A DNA stretch of 48,786 bases from Bacteroidales bacterium (GTDB lineage Bacteria; Bacteroidota; Bacteroidia; Bacteroidales; JAADJA01). Below, piece after piece: positions 36,865 to 46,000 of this stretch. Within the stretch, counting starts at the first letter, position 1. Each line of letters opens with the position of its first letter. Both the position numbers and the translations under genes were made by a program. The notes below the pieces were generated by a model. That model did no database searches. It was not told where the DNA came from and saw nothing but the letters and a program-made list of their open reading frames with translations. Location: assembly GCA_021740645.1 (NCBI GenBank), contig JAIOZL010000040.1, positions 1 to 48,786 on the forward strand, given 5' to 3'.

Positions 36865-37095
36865 CATAAAATTTAATCATAAATAGATGATGCAATACAA
36901 CTTAAAGAATTAATACCTGAAATTTTATTATCTCGTTTACGAGTTTCAAATTTATAAAATTTTTGTTAATTCTGTGCTGTAAATATTTATCAAATTATTT
37001 CACGAAGAAAGCCTTGAAAAACTGCTCTTAGCATTATAAAACTTTAAGTCTAATTTTTGCTAAATTTACCCCCTTCATAAATTGAAAACTTACAA

Positions 37096-38730
37096 ATGAA
37101 AAAGGCATATATCAATGTTGCGCTCATCCTGCTTGGTTTTCTCCTTTCAGGTCTGCTAAACGGCCAGTCTCAATTACTGACCAAAGCCGAAAGTTCAAAT
37201 TACACTTCCACATCAACATACGAAGATGTAATCCTATTTGCTGATGGCCTTATCTCTTCTTCTGACCTGATCAGAAAAGAGACCTTGTGTGTATCCACCG
37301 AGGGCAGGGCCATTCCGTATTTAATTCTCGCCGACCCAATGCCAGAAAACCCCAAGGACCTGGCAGGTGATGACAGAATCGTGGTTTATCTCCAGGCCAA
37401 TATCCATGCCGGGGAGGTGGAAGGCAAGGAAGCCACCCAAATGCTGATGCGGGATTTACTGGAAAAAAACCCGAAAGAGATTTTTGATAATGTGATCATC
37501 CTTGTCGTTCCCATTCTCAATGCTGATGGTAACGAAAAGTTCAGCAAACAAAACAGAACCAACCAGGTCGGCCCTGAAAATGGCGTAGGCGTAAGACATA
37601 ACGGGCAGTTCCTCGACCTGAACAGGGATGCCTTAAAACTGGAAACCCCTGAAATCCGTGGGGTCGTTCAAAACATTTTCAACACCTGGGATCCTGCCAT
37701 AACCGTGGATTGCCATACCACCAACGGATCATACCACGAAGAACCGGTTACTTTTACCTGGATGATGAACCCCAATGGCGACCGGAGCCTGATCAATTTT
37801 ATGCGCGACGATATGATGCCCGGGGTTCACCGGACTCTCTGGGATAAATATGATGTGGAAAATATTTTTTATGGCGAATTTTTGGACCGCATGAATGTAG
37901 ATACCGGCTGGATCTCCTATGCAGCCGAACCCAGGTATTTGGTTAATTATGTTGGCATCAGAAACCGGCTTGCCATACTCAATGAAAATTATGTGTATGC
38001 CGATTTTAAAACCAGGGTAAACGGAAGTTACCACCTGCTGAAAACCATTCTGGAATATGCTTCTGCCAATAAGGATAACATAAAAGCCCTTTTAGCATCA
38101 GCAGATAATAAAATGCTAAATCAGTTCGAAACCCATGAGGTGGATTCGTTTGCGGTTAAATATAAAGGTGTGCCAACCCCGGAGAAAATTACCATTAAAG
38201 CCATTGAAGCCGATACGATACCTGGGATGAAAGGCTATTGGAGCTATAAACAAAGCGACCGGAAAAGAACGGTCTCCGTTCCTTACATTGCAGATTATTT
38301 CGCCACCGAACAGGTTCCGCTACCCTATGCTTACCTGCTGACTGTGCCTGATCCTGAAATCCTGGAGAACCTTCGTTTACATGGTATCAAAATTTACCAA
38401 CTTGAAGAATTGGAAAGCCTGGAGGTAGAGAGTTATCAAATTGTAGAGCTTAAGGGGGCAAGCCGATTATTCCAGGGGCATTATACAAATACCATCGAAG
38501 GTGAATATAAAAAAGAGGTGATGGATTTTCCGGCCGGGACATATGCTGTATTAACAGCCCAAAAGCTGGGTAGGGTAGCAGCTTACCTGTTTGAACCCGA
38601 ATCGGACGATGGGTATGTTAAGTGGAATTTTTTCGACCGCTACCTGGTGCCTCAATGGGGCAGGGGATATTATCCCTATCCGGTGTATAAACTTTATGAG
38701 CAAACACCTATGCAACCAGAAACCAACTAA
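37096..38730 (+). CDS. Exported M14 family zinc carboxypeptidase
   Basis: The 544-residue protein begins with a signal peptide (MKKAYINVALILLGFLL, ending near NGQ). The M14 zinc site is visible: HAGE (His104, Glu107) within NIHAGEVEGKE, and His207 in VDCHTTNG. LNRDALKLETPE (175-186) matches the substrate-binding arginine region, and the segment NENYVYADFKTRV may supply the catalytic glutamate. After the catalytic domain come about 200 residues of beta-rich sequence with no known domain. M14 enzymes remove C-terminal amino acids from peptides; here they would act in the periplasm or outside. No T9SS domain is seen. It is the first of three tightly spaced exported hydrolase genes (gaps of 11 and 5 bp). 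Confidence 0.88.
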   Translation: MKKAYINVALILLGFLLSGLLNGQSQLLTKAESSNYTSTSTYEDVILFADGLISSSDLIRKETLCVSTEGRAIPYLILADPMPENPKDLAGDDRIVVYLQANIHAGEVEGKEATQMLMRDLLEKNPKEIFDNVIILVVPILNADGNEKFSKQNRTNQVGPENGVGVRHNGQFLDLNRDALKLETPEIRGVVQNIFNTWDPAITVDCHTTNGSYHEEPVTFTWMMNPNGDRSLINFMRDDMMPGVHRTLWDKYDVENIFYGEFLDRMNVDTGWISYAAEPRYLVNYVGIRNRLAILNENYVYADFKTRVNGSYHLLKTILEYASANKDNIKALLASADNKMLNQFETHEVDSFAVKYKGVPTPEKITIKAIEADTIPGMKGYWSYKQSDRKRTVSVPYIADYFATEQVPLPYAYLLTVPDPEILENLRLHGIKIYQLEELESLEVESYQIVELKGASRLFQGHYTNTIEGEYKKEVMDFPAGTYAVLTAQKLGRVAAYLFEPESDDGYVKWNFFDRYLVPQWGRGYYPYPVYKLYEQTPMQPETN

Positions 38731-38741
38731 ATGTAAATATT

Positions 38742-39329
38742 ATGAAACGTTCTTTTAATTTATTGATTCCTTTATTGTTCCTTGTCCAGATTTTAAGCGG
38801 GCAGGAAGAAATGGAAAAAAAGGAAATGAAGCCAGCCTTACTTGTCATCGACGTTCAACAGGAATACATTCCCATGATGTCGGCGGGCGACCAGAAACTG
38901 GCTATCGACATGATGAACTGGACGATGTGGGTGTTCCGCAAATTTGATTTACCCGTCATCAGGGTTTACCATACCGACCCGAACTGGGGGTTTACAGAAG
39001 AAAGCCCGGGCTTCGCCTTTCACGACAGCCTGAAAATTTTACCGGACGACCCGATGATCGTAAAAACCTATCCCAGTGCATTTACAAAAACCAGCCTGGA
39101 TGAATTGCTGCAAGAAAAAGACATCAATACCCTTTTCCTGTGCGGATTAAGCTCTGTAGGATGTGTTTTGTCCACGTATACCGATGCGGCCTCACACGAC
39201 TATAAGGCCTTTCTGGTAAAAGATGCCATGCTGAGCCATAGTGAAAAGTATACCGAAAACATTGAGGAGATGTTTAATGCCCTCGATCTTGAAACCATTA
39301 TGTATATGATTGAGATTTCTAGAAAATAA
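38742..39329 (+). CDS. Exported isochorismatase-family cysteine hydrolase
   Basis: The 195-residue protein has the isochorismatase-like fold with the catalytic triad visible: Asp37 in LLVIDVQ, Lys108 in VKTYPSAF, and Cys141 in GLSSVGCVLST, next to the usual cis-peptide region. Family members hydrolyse amides or vinyl ethers (nicotinamidase, isochorismatase and others). The actual substrate is not clear here. Unusually, it begins with a signal peptide (MKRSFNLLIPLLFLVQILSG), so it would act outside the cytoplasm, whereas most relatives are cytosolic. It sits between two exported peptidase genes with gaps of 11 and 5 bp, which suggests a shared role in processing extracellular peptides or amides. 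Confidence 0.88.
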   Translation: MKRSFNLLIPLLFLVQILSGQEEMEKKEMKPALLVIDVQQEYIPMMSAGDQKLAIDMMNWTMWVFRKFDLPVIRVYHTDPNWGFTEESPGFAFHDSLKILPDDPMIVKTYPSAFTKTSLDELLQEKDINTLFLCGLSSVGCVLSTYTDAASHDYKAFLVKDAMLSHSEKYTENIEEMFNALDLETIMYMIEISRK

Positions 39330-39334
39330 AATCC

Positions 39335-40501
39335 ATGATCAAAAAAATCACATTCGGCCTGTTGCTCCTTCTCTTTACAGTAAAAGTATTTACCCAGGTA
39401 TATGATCCTTACATCCAGGAAAAAGTTGATCTGCTTTCGTATGATACCCTGTTTTCAAGGTTAACTGATTTTGAAAACCTGGGAATAAAAGAACCAGGAA
39501 CTGCAAGCCTGAATAATACCGGAAACTGGATCATTTCTTTGTATGAGTCATTTGGATATTCGGATATTGTAACTGACACTTTTAATTATGCCGGAAACGA
39601 TGTATACAATATTATAGTGACCAAAACCGGGACACTATTCCCTGATACCTATATCATCGTCGACGGGCATTACGATACCTATAACGGCCCCGGAGTGAAT
39701 GATAATGGCACAGGTACGGCTATTGTTTTGGAAACGGCCCGGATTTTAAAAGATGTGGAAACGGCTTACAGTGTAAAGTTTATCCATTTCACAGCCGAGG
39801 AAGAGGGCCTGGTTGGAAGTTATCATTACGTGGAGAATGTAGCCCTGCCCCAAAACATGGATATCAAACTGGTTTTTAATATTGATGAAGTGGGCGGAAT
39901 AGCCGGAGAAGTGAACAATACCATCACCTGCGAAAGGGACGAATGGGCACCGCCTTCCAACAATGCGGCATCTGCAGCATATACTAATACCCTGGCCACT
40001 CTCACCGAAATATATTCTGCCTTAAATACTTCCATCAGCTATGCCTATGGTTCCGACTATGTTCCTTTTATGCTCAACGGTTATGTGGTGACCGGGCTTT
40101 ATGAATACAACGAATCGCCTTATCCTCATTCCTTGTATGACAGCCTTTCGAAACTTGACCCGGTATATGTGTTTGAAGTTACTAAAGCTTCTGTGGCAGC
40201 TTCTTTATATTTTTCGGAAGCCTATGATATAAGCACCAATACAAGTAAGGAGGAATACATTGGCGAACAATTTAAGCTTTACCCCAATCCTTTTAATGAT
40301 TTTATCAACCTTGTTAATGAGGGAGAAGAAAAGTTTGTTTTTCGCTTATTCAACCAGTATGCGCAAAGCATTCACATAAGCAACTTAAATCCTACCATGC
40401 ATTCACAAATTGCGGTGGATGTGCCTTCGGGGATTTATTTGTATCGCTTGTCGGATACAAATGGAAAACTCCTGAAAACAGGAAAACTTATTAAAAGATG
40501 A
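39335..40501 (+). CDS. T9SS-sorted M28 family aminopeptidase
   Basis: The 388-residue protein has a signal peptide (MIKKITFGLLLLLFTVKVF) followed by an M28 catalytic domain. The two-zinc site is readable as DGHYDTY (His), VNDNGTG (bridging Asp), TAEEEGLVGS (catalytic Glu and zinc-binding Glu), FNIDEVGG (Asp), and a late His in SPYPHSLYDS. The domain removes N-terminal residues from peptides. The last 75 residues form a type A sorting domain with FKLYPNPFNDFINLV, FRLFNQYAQSIHI and SGIYLYRLSDTNGKLL. It is therefore secreted by T9SS. It ends the three-gene hydrolase operon, and its TGA abuts the stop of the convergent DUF362 gene with no gap. Confidence 0.9.
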   Translation: MIKKITFGLLLLLFTVKVFTQVYDPYIQEKVDLLSYDTLFSRLTDFENLGIKEPGTASLNNTGNWIISLYESFGYSDIVTDTFNYAGNDVYNIIVTKTGTLFPDTYIIVDGHYDTYNGPGVNDNGTGTAIVLETARILKDVETAYSVKFIHFTAEEEGLVGSYHYVENVALPQNMDIKLVFNIDEVGGIAGEVNNTITCERDEWAPPSNNAASAAYTNTLATLTEIYSALNTSISYAYGSDYVPFMLNGYVVTGLYEYNESPYPHSLYDSLSKLDPVYVFEVTKASVAASLYFSEAYDISTNTSKEEYIGEQFKLYPNPFNDFINLVNEGEEKFVFRLFNQYAQSIHISNLNPTMHSQIAVDVPSGIYLYRLSDTNGKLLKTGKLIKR

Positions 40502-41416
40502 TCAGATTTGTTTGATCGTCAATTTTGAAAGATCATTTGTCCCATAAGCATGCAATGCGGACTTTCCTAAAGTAACTACATCTGCAGGATCAAGGCCGAT
40601 CAATTCTGCAGCATAGGCATCCAGGGCAACCGGGTCGGTGCCAGCAATCAATAAATTGGGTGAGGTGGTTTGTCCCGGGCCTCGGGGGCCGTTTTCCTGT
40701 ATACATTCAATGGCATCCATTACACAAAGATCGGGCTGCCGGATCAGGTTCAGGTCAGCAATGCATTGAGAAAGATAATCATGTTTCGAATAGGTATATT
40801 CCCCATCAGGAGAGTGCATATGACGGTTGGTATTTGAGGAAGATACTCCCATTAATCCTTTGAGGTTTCCGGAGAATAAAGTCCCCGTATGATGTTTGGC
40901 TACCGGGATACTGATATATACATCTACCTCCAGAAAGTCCTGGTAAATCTCTGCCGTTTTCAGTTCTAATCCTTTTTCAATACTAACATCCACCCGCTTT
41001 TCGCTGTGTTTTATTTTTGAGATCACAGATTGGAGTTCCTCGTAATATTTGCTTTCTTCCCAATATCCGTCTCGGGCTGGTTTAAAACAAATGACTTCGG
41101 AGGCACCGGCTTCAAAACAGAGGTTGGCCATACTCAGCGTTACATCCGGATGGGTAAAGGTCCCGGGGTTGACCCAGGGTGAATTGGCAAGGATTCCGAC
41201 TTTTACACCCTGTTTTACAAACCTTTCCAACCCTCCAATCTCAGCAAGCAATTTTGGTAATGCTTTTTTAACATCCGAAGCAGAGGCAGTGACAATGTCG
41301 GGAAAACCAAATAAAGAGTTGCCTTTCAAAACTGAAGGGATCTGAGAACTTAATACGGTTGCACCTCCCAGTGCAATGCTTGACTTTACAAATTTTCGGC
41401 GGTCGATCTTTTTCAT
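40502..41416 (-). CDS. DUF362 protein with Tat signal
   Basis: The 304-residue protein begins with a twin-arginine signal (DRRKFVKSSIALGGATVL), so it is probably exported folded, possibly with a cofactor. The body matches the DUF362 family: GVKVGILANSPWVNPGTFTHP near residue 70, VDVYISIPVAKHHTGTLFSGNLKGLMG with conserved Lys and Gly residues, and AGTDPVALDAYAAELIGLDP near the C-terminus. Many relatives carry an extra ferredoxin-like domain; it is absent here. The function of the family is not established. It lies 64 bp downstream of the patatin gene on the same strand and may share its transcript. Confidence 0.85.
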   Translation of the reverse strand: MKKIDRRKFVKSSIALGGATVLSSQIPSVLKGNSLFGFPDIVTASASDVKKALPKLLAEIGGLERFVKQGVKVGILANSPWVNPGTFTHPDVTLSMANLCFEAGASEVICFKPARDGYWEESKYYEELQSVISKIKHSEKRVDVSIEKGLELKTAEIYQDFLEVDVYISIPVAKHHTGTLFSGNLKGLMGVSSSNTNRHMHSPDGEYTYSKHDYLSQCIADLNLIRQPDLCVMDAIECIQENGPRGPGQTTSPNLLIAGTDPVALDAYAAELIGLDPADVVTLGKSALHAYGTNDLSKLTIKQI

Positions 41417-41480
41417 AGTGTTGGAATTATAATTCTTTGACGCCTAAAAATAAGCTAAATTTCACAAATTCGCCAGGGCA

Positions 41481-42713
41481 TTAGGCAATCGTTTTTAACT
41501 GGTTTCTTACTATTTTATACTGTACCCAGTCAAATTTACGGAGAAATTCAGCGGCTGCCCTTGCACCCCTTATAAACAGGTCAACTTTGGCTTCATCCTT
41601 CAAAGCAAAATTAAGCCAGTCGTGATCGCCAATATCAATTTTTTGAATGAGCAATTTGTAATCGGGGTTTCTCAGGATAAAATCATAGTCGTGCAGGTGG
41701 CGCAATGAATTAAACATCGCACCAAAAAGGTTTAAGGGGCTGGTAATATTATTTGCCTTATCACGGTCAACGCCCAGTCGCACACCAAAAGTAGGGAGGC
41801 GGGGTATGGTATTTTTCTTATGAAATACATCAATGGGAAAGTTCGACATAATACCACCATCAACAAATTTTACTTCTTTGGGCACATCCCCATAAAAACT
41901 AACCATTGTTTCCCAGTTCTTTTTGGCTTCAGCATTACGTGGAATATTTTTCACCGAAAGCGGGCTGAAAAAATAAGGTATCGACATGGAAGCTCTTACA
42001 AAAATAGCCGGGTTTACCTTCTCAGGATTTGCCCAGTACAATGATGACATTTTCGGAAACTCCACTTTGGTTTCAGTAGTAAGATCCGCTGTAATGATGG
42101 ATAAGCGTGGCTCAAGGCCATCAAGAGTTTTATCTATCCCGGGCCTAATCATTAGGTTATCAGGTCTTTTTCCAAACAAATTATTAAGGTCGGCAATTGT
42201 TTTAACATTATTGTCTTTCAAAATCTTCGACAACCAGTTCAGGAAGTCATCTCCGGGATTCAGGCCAAGGTCATCAAATATTTCATCAATTATCTGCCAG
42301 CCTTTCCAGATCAGCTTTACCCGTTTGGCTTTTTCAACAAGGGCTTCAATAAAATCTTTTGAATCGTTGTTTCCGTCTACAAAGTCGTATAAATTTTTAT
42401 TGACAAGGGCGCTGATGATCTGCTCCGACTTCCTGTTAGAAGCGCTGCCAAAACCTGCCAGCATCATGGCGTTGATCGAACCGGCAGAAGTACCGGCCAG
42501 GCTGAAAAATCTCAAGCCCATCTGTTCCATAACATAAGTATAACCGATTAGGGCTACTCCCAGCACTCCTCCGCCTTCCTGCACAAGTTCTACATATTGG
42601 TTATTGTTGTCATCAAGTACATCTGAAAATGGACGCTCATGAATTTTGTCTGTCCGAAGCCCTGAGATAATTTTTTTAACATCAGGGTGATCAGTAAAAT
42701 CAGTTGTTTTCAT
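41481..42713 (-). CDS. Patatin-like phospholipase
   Basis: The 410-residue protein has the patatin fold with an oxyanion-hole segment GGGVLG (47-52), nucleophile Ser76 in GTSAG (74-78), and Asp285 in the VDGGIMSNFP motif, together forming the Ser-Asp catalytic dyad. Such enzymes hydrolyse acyl chains from phospholipids or other lipids. No signal peptide is seen, so it acts in the cytosol or at the inner face of the membrane. The central region (about 90-190) is helical and charged and varies among relatives. The DUF362 gene follows 64 bp downstream on the same strand. The substrate is not readable from the sequence. Confidence 0.9.
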   Translation of the reverse strand: MKTTDFTDHPDVKKIISGLRTDKIHERPFSDVLDDNNNQYVELVQEGGGVLGVALIGYTYVMEQMGLRFFSLAGTSAGSINAMMLAGFGSASNRKSEQIISALVNKNLYDFVDGNNDSKDFIEALVEKAKRVKLIWKGWQIIDEIFDDLGLNPGDDFLNWLSKILKDNNVKTIADLNNLFGKRPDNLMIRPGIDKTLDGLEPRLSIITADLTTETKVEFPKMSSLYWANPEKVNPAIFVRASMSIPYFFSPLSVKNIPRNAEAKKNWETMVSFYGDVPKEVKFVDGGIMSNFPIDVFHKKNTIPRLPTFGVRLGVDRDKANNITSPLNLFGAMFNSLRHLHDYDFILRNPDYKLLIQKIDIGDHDWLNFALKDEAKVDLFIRGARAAAEFLRKFDWVQYKIVRNQLKTIA

Positions 42714-43018
42714 AGTAGTATGCGTTTTAGTAGTTTAGTTTTGAATAAATAGAGAGGATAAAAATACAAAAAAGCCCGGATTGAATTTCCAGGTTGAAAT
42801 ATTTGTTTGTTTTCATTCCCTGCCCTGAAGGACAGGGTAATATCTTAAAAACCTAACAGGTCTTTTCTGACCTGTTAGGTTATAATTAAATATTTGCGAA
42901 GATGTGATCACTTAAAGATTTGTTCCATAATTATAAATGGTCTAGTTTCCAAAATCCCCCGGACCTTAAAGCCAATCGTTAATTTCCGGCCCGGGGGGGA
43001 TGGTTGATGTGTGTATGA
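42714..43018. other. Intergenic stretch with hairpins
   Basis: No gene is seen. The stretch holds the 13-bp hairpin at 42850-42881, a smaller CCCTG/CAGGG repeat pair (42818-42837) and GC-rich sequence just before 43018. Confidence 0.5.
42850..42881 (-). terminator. Strong hairpin, likely terminator of the giant protein gene
   Basis: AACCTAACAGGTC and GACCTGTTAGGTT form a perfect 13-bp stem with a 6-nt loop. Read on the minus strand the stem is followed by TTTTAAG, and it lies about 135 bp beyond the stop at 43019. Similar hairpins recur between genes in this phylum. Confidence 0.65.
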
Positions 43019-46000
43019 TCAGTCTTTTAGGCAGCGGATACTCATGCCGGTAGATTTATCTCCGTAAGTAGTAAATGCCTGAGCAGAACTATATTCGAGT
43101 ATTCTTAACCAGGAGTGGTTAGAACCATTTTGCGAGGAAGACCACCAGAGGCTATTTGCTCCAAGGTTATTTGGGAAGGTTGCATTATATTTGCGACTAC
43201 CACCAGGATAGGCCGTAAATCCACTGTTATTATTAGCACCACTGTTTGGGCTGTTCCAGCGAGGATGAGCATCAGGATCAGTCCGGGTACTTTTCATTTC
43301 TCCTCCTGCAACATTTCCTCCACCTAGAAAATTCATCAGTGTTTCCCATTCATTATCGGTTGGCATATACCACCCATCCGGGCAAATACCCTGTGTGCCT
43401 TCGGTGGTCACGTAATTCATCATCTCATTCCACTGGTAAAGTCCGCCATAAGTGTCACAATTAGTTGAATTGTCGTCGTAACAATATTTTTCAATGATAC
43501 TGTTATCGATTTGACTATTGCTACTATTTATCATTGTTCCAATATTCAGGTTTTCTGCCATCCAGCATTGGGTGCCAATTTGTACTGTTGTGTAAGAATT
43601 TCCATCCCTTGCATCCACAAATGTATCGCCGCAGGAAAATGGAGTGCTGGTACACCCCAGTGACGGGTTGCATACATCTATTGTATTGGGATCACCATCA
43701 TCACAAAAGCTATCGTCAGGAATGTGAACACAGGTACCAGTTGAACCGTCATAATAATCATAAGTACATGGGATTCCGTCATCACAATTTGGTTCTGGAA
43801 TGGTTGTAAAACTCCATACCACTCCTTCGGTGCTATTGGAATGATTATCATGAGCTGCGATTTTCCAATAGTAGGTAGTATTATTATTTAATGTACCTGG
43901 ATCATACGTTGTGGCCGATTGTCCTGTAGAAACAAGAGAAGGTGGATTAGTTTCCCCAAAATAAACATCATAAGTCAACGGATCATTTTCAGGATCGCTG
44001 CATGACCATGAAAGGGTTGTTCCTCCTATAGTCTGGTTCACAGCACCATCTTCAGGATTTGGTAAAGAAGGTGTTTCAGGTGCCTGGTTTGGTGGCGTGA
44101 AACCGGATTTTATGCAACGCACACTATATCCGGAACTCTTGAGGTCAGCGTCCCGGTGAATCTTTGCATCAATGACTCTTAAAGCCCTTTGCCATGCATA
44201 GGAACCATTCTCATCCGAAGTCCAGAAGAAGGCATAGTTATTAAAATAGGTGGATGGACCATTAAAGCCACCACCAAGTGCAGTAAAACCACTTGAGTTT
44301 GTTGCCCCTACATTTGGCGAAGACCAATGAGCTGTGCCTGATTCTTTTAAGTTGCCACCTGCATCGGTTCCTCTATAGCCGGTGTTTGCACACGAAATCG
44401 TGCCTGCATCAACTTCATTTTCAAGTGTGCACCACTCCAAATCTGTAGGCACATGCCATCCTAAAGGACAAATTCCCTGTGACCCGGACTCAATATTGTA
44501 CGCCATCATTTCATCCCAGTTGTAAAAACCACCATATTCAGCACAATTTGCTTCATCATTGTTGTAACAATACTTTTCGATGGTACCGTTATCTGATTGT
44601 CCTACACTGGCATCAATCCGGGTTCCAATATTCAGGTTTTCTGCCATCCAGCATTGGGTGCCAATTTGTACTGTCGCATATTGTTTCCCATCCCGTGCAT
44701 CGATAATTGGGTCCCCACATATCCAGGGTTGATCAATGGTTGTAAAACTCCATACCACTCCTTCGGTGCTATTAGAATGATCATCATAAGCCACAATTTT
44801 CCAGTAATAAGCAGTACTGTAATTCAACATTCCGTGCAGATAGTTTGTATCTGCCTGTCCGGATGATACCAGTGCAGGAGGATTGGTCTCCCCGAAATAG
44901 ACATCATAGGTCATCGGATCGTTTTCAGGATCGCTGCAACTCCAGAAGAGCGTATCTCCTTCCACAGGATAGTTGATAGCCCCATTCACAGGAATAGGAT
45001 TTGAAGCTGTATCAGGTGGCAGATTTGGCGGCACAATGGTTGTAAAACTCCACACCGGCCCGTTCGTCATATTGCCCTGATCATCGTGGGCAACTATTCT
45101 CCAGAAATATTGTGTGTTGTATTGTAGTAACCCGGGATCGTATGTTGATTCTGACTGCCCATTAACTAAAGTGGCTGGAGGGTTTGTTGTTCCAAAGCCG
45201 ACATCATATGTTAAGGGATCATTATCCGCATCGAGGGAACTCCATGAAAGGACGACTCCTGTCACAGCTTGGTCTGTGCTTCCATCTTCCGGCACTCCAA
45301 AATGAGGCGCAGATGGTGGTTGGTTGGCGAGAGCTTCACCATATACGCAACGGACACTATAGCCTAGTCCTTTGTGCCAGGCAGCCCGGTAAACCGAGTC
45401 GGTAGAGCTAAAAAGAATTCGATACCATCCCTGTCCGGCAGAAGCTTCTGTGAAAGTCCAGAACCTGCCTCCACCTCCCAGTCCATAGAATATACCGGTA
45501 TCAAAAGAGCGTCCACCTGCTGGTAACGCCGAGAAGCCATAAAGATCAAGGCCATTTCCATTGTTATTCCATCCGGAGGTGCTCTTCAGGTTTTTGTTGG
45601 CATCGTTACCACGGTAACCATACTGATCCCAGAAAGGATCACCTGCCGGATACTGGCTATCCACGTTACCTTCCAGTATTTTCCACTCGGAATCGTTTGG
45701 GGTATGCCATCCGTCGGCTGACGGACAGGCATTTTGCGCTGCCGGAAAGTTGTACAGCACACCAAAATCCTGGTAATTCTGTGTGGCTTTGGCGGCTGCA
45801 ACATCCGTACCCTGGTAATTATAGACATAGTAGTAAGGTGCTGTATCGCTACCTCCTGATGACGGACTTACCGAAGGCAGGTAAGCCAGGTTTTTGGCCA
45901 TCCAGCATTGGTTACCGATTTGAACCGTAGCATACTTATTTCCATCCCGATTGTCAATAATTGTATCTCCGCATAACCAGGGTTCTTGCATTGCTGTAAA

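Noticed and set aside
41986..42537. 183-codon open frame on the plus strand
   Set aside because: It is antisense to the patatin gene, has no motif and no promoter, and follows from the codon pattern of the real gene.
43019..43300. T9SS sorting domain at the C-terminus of the giant protein
   Set aside because: The last residues belong to a FISUMP domain ending in RCLKD; the PNP and GxYL strand pattern of type A sorting domains is missing.
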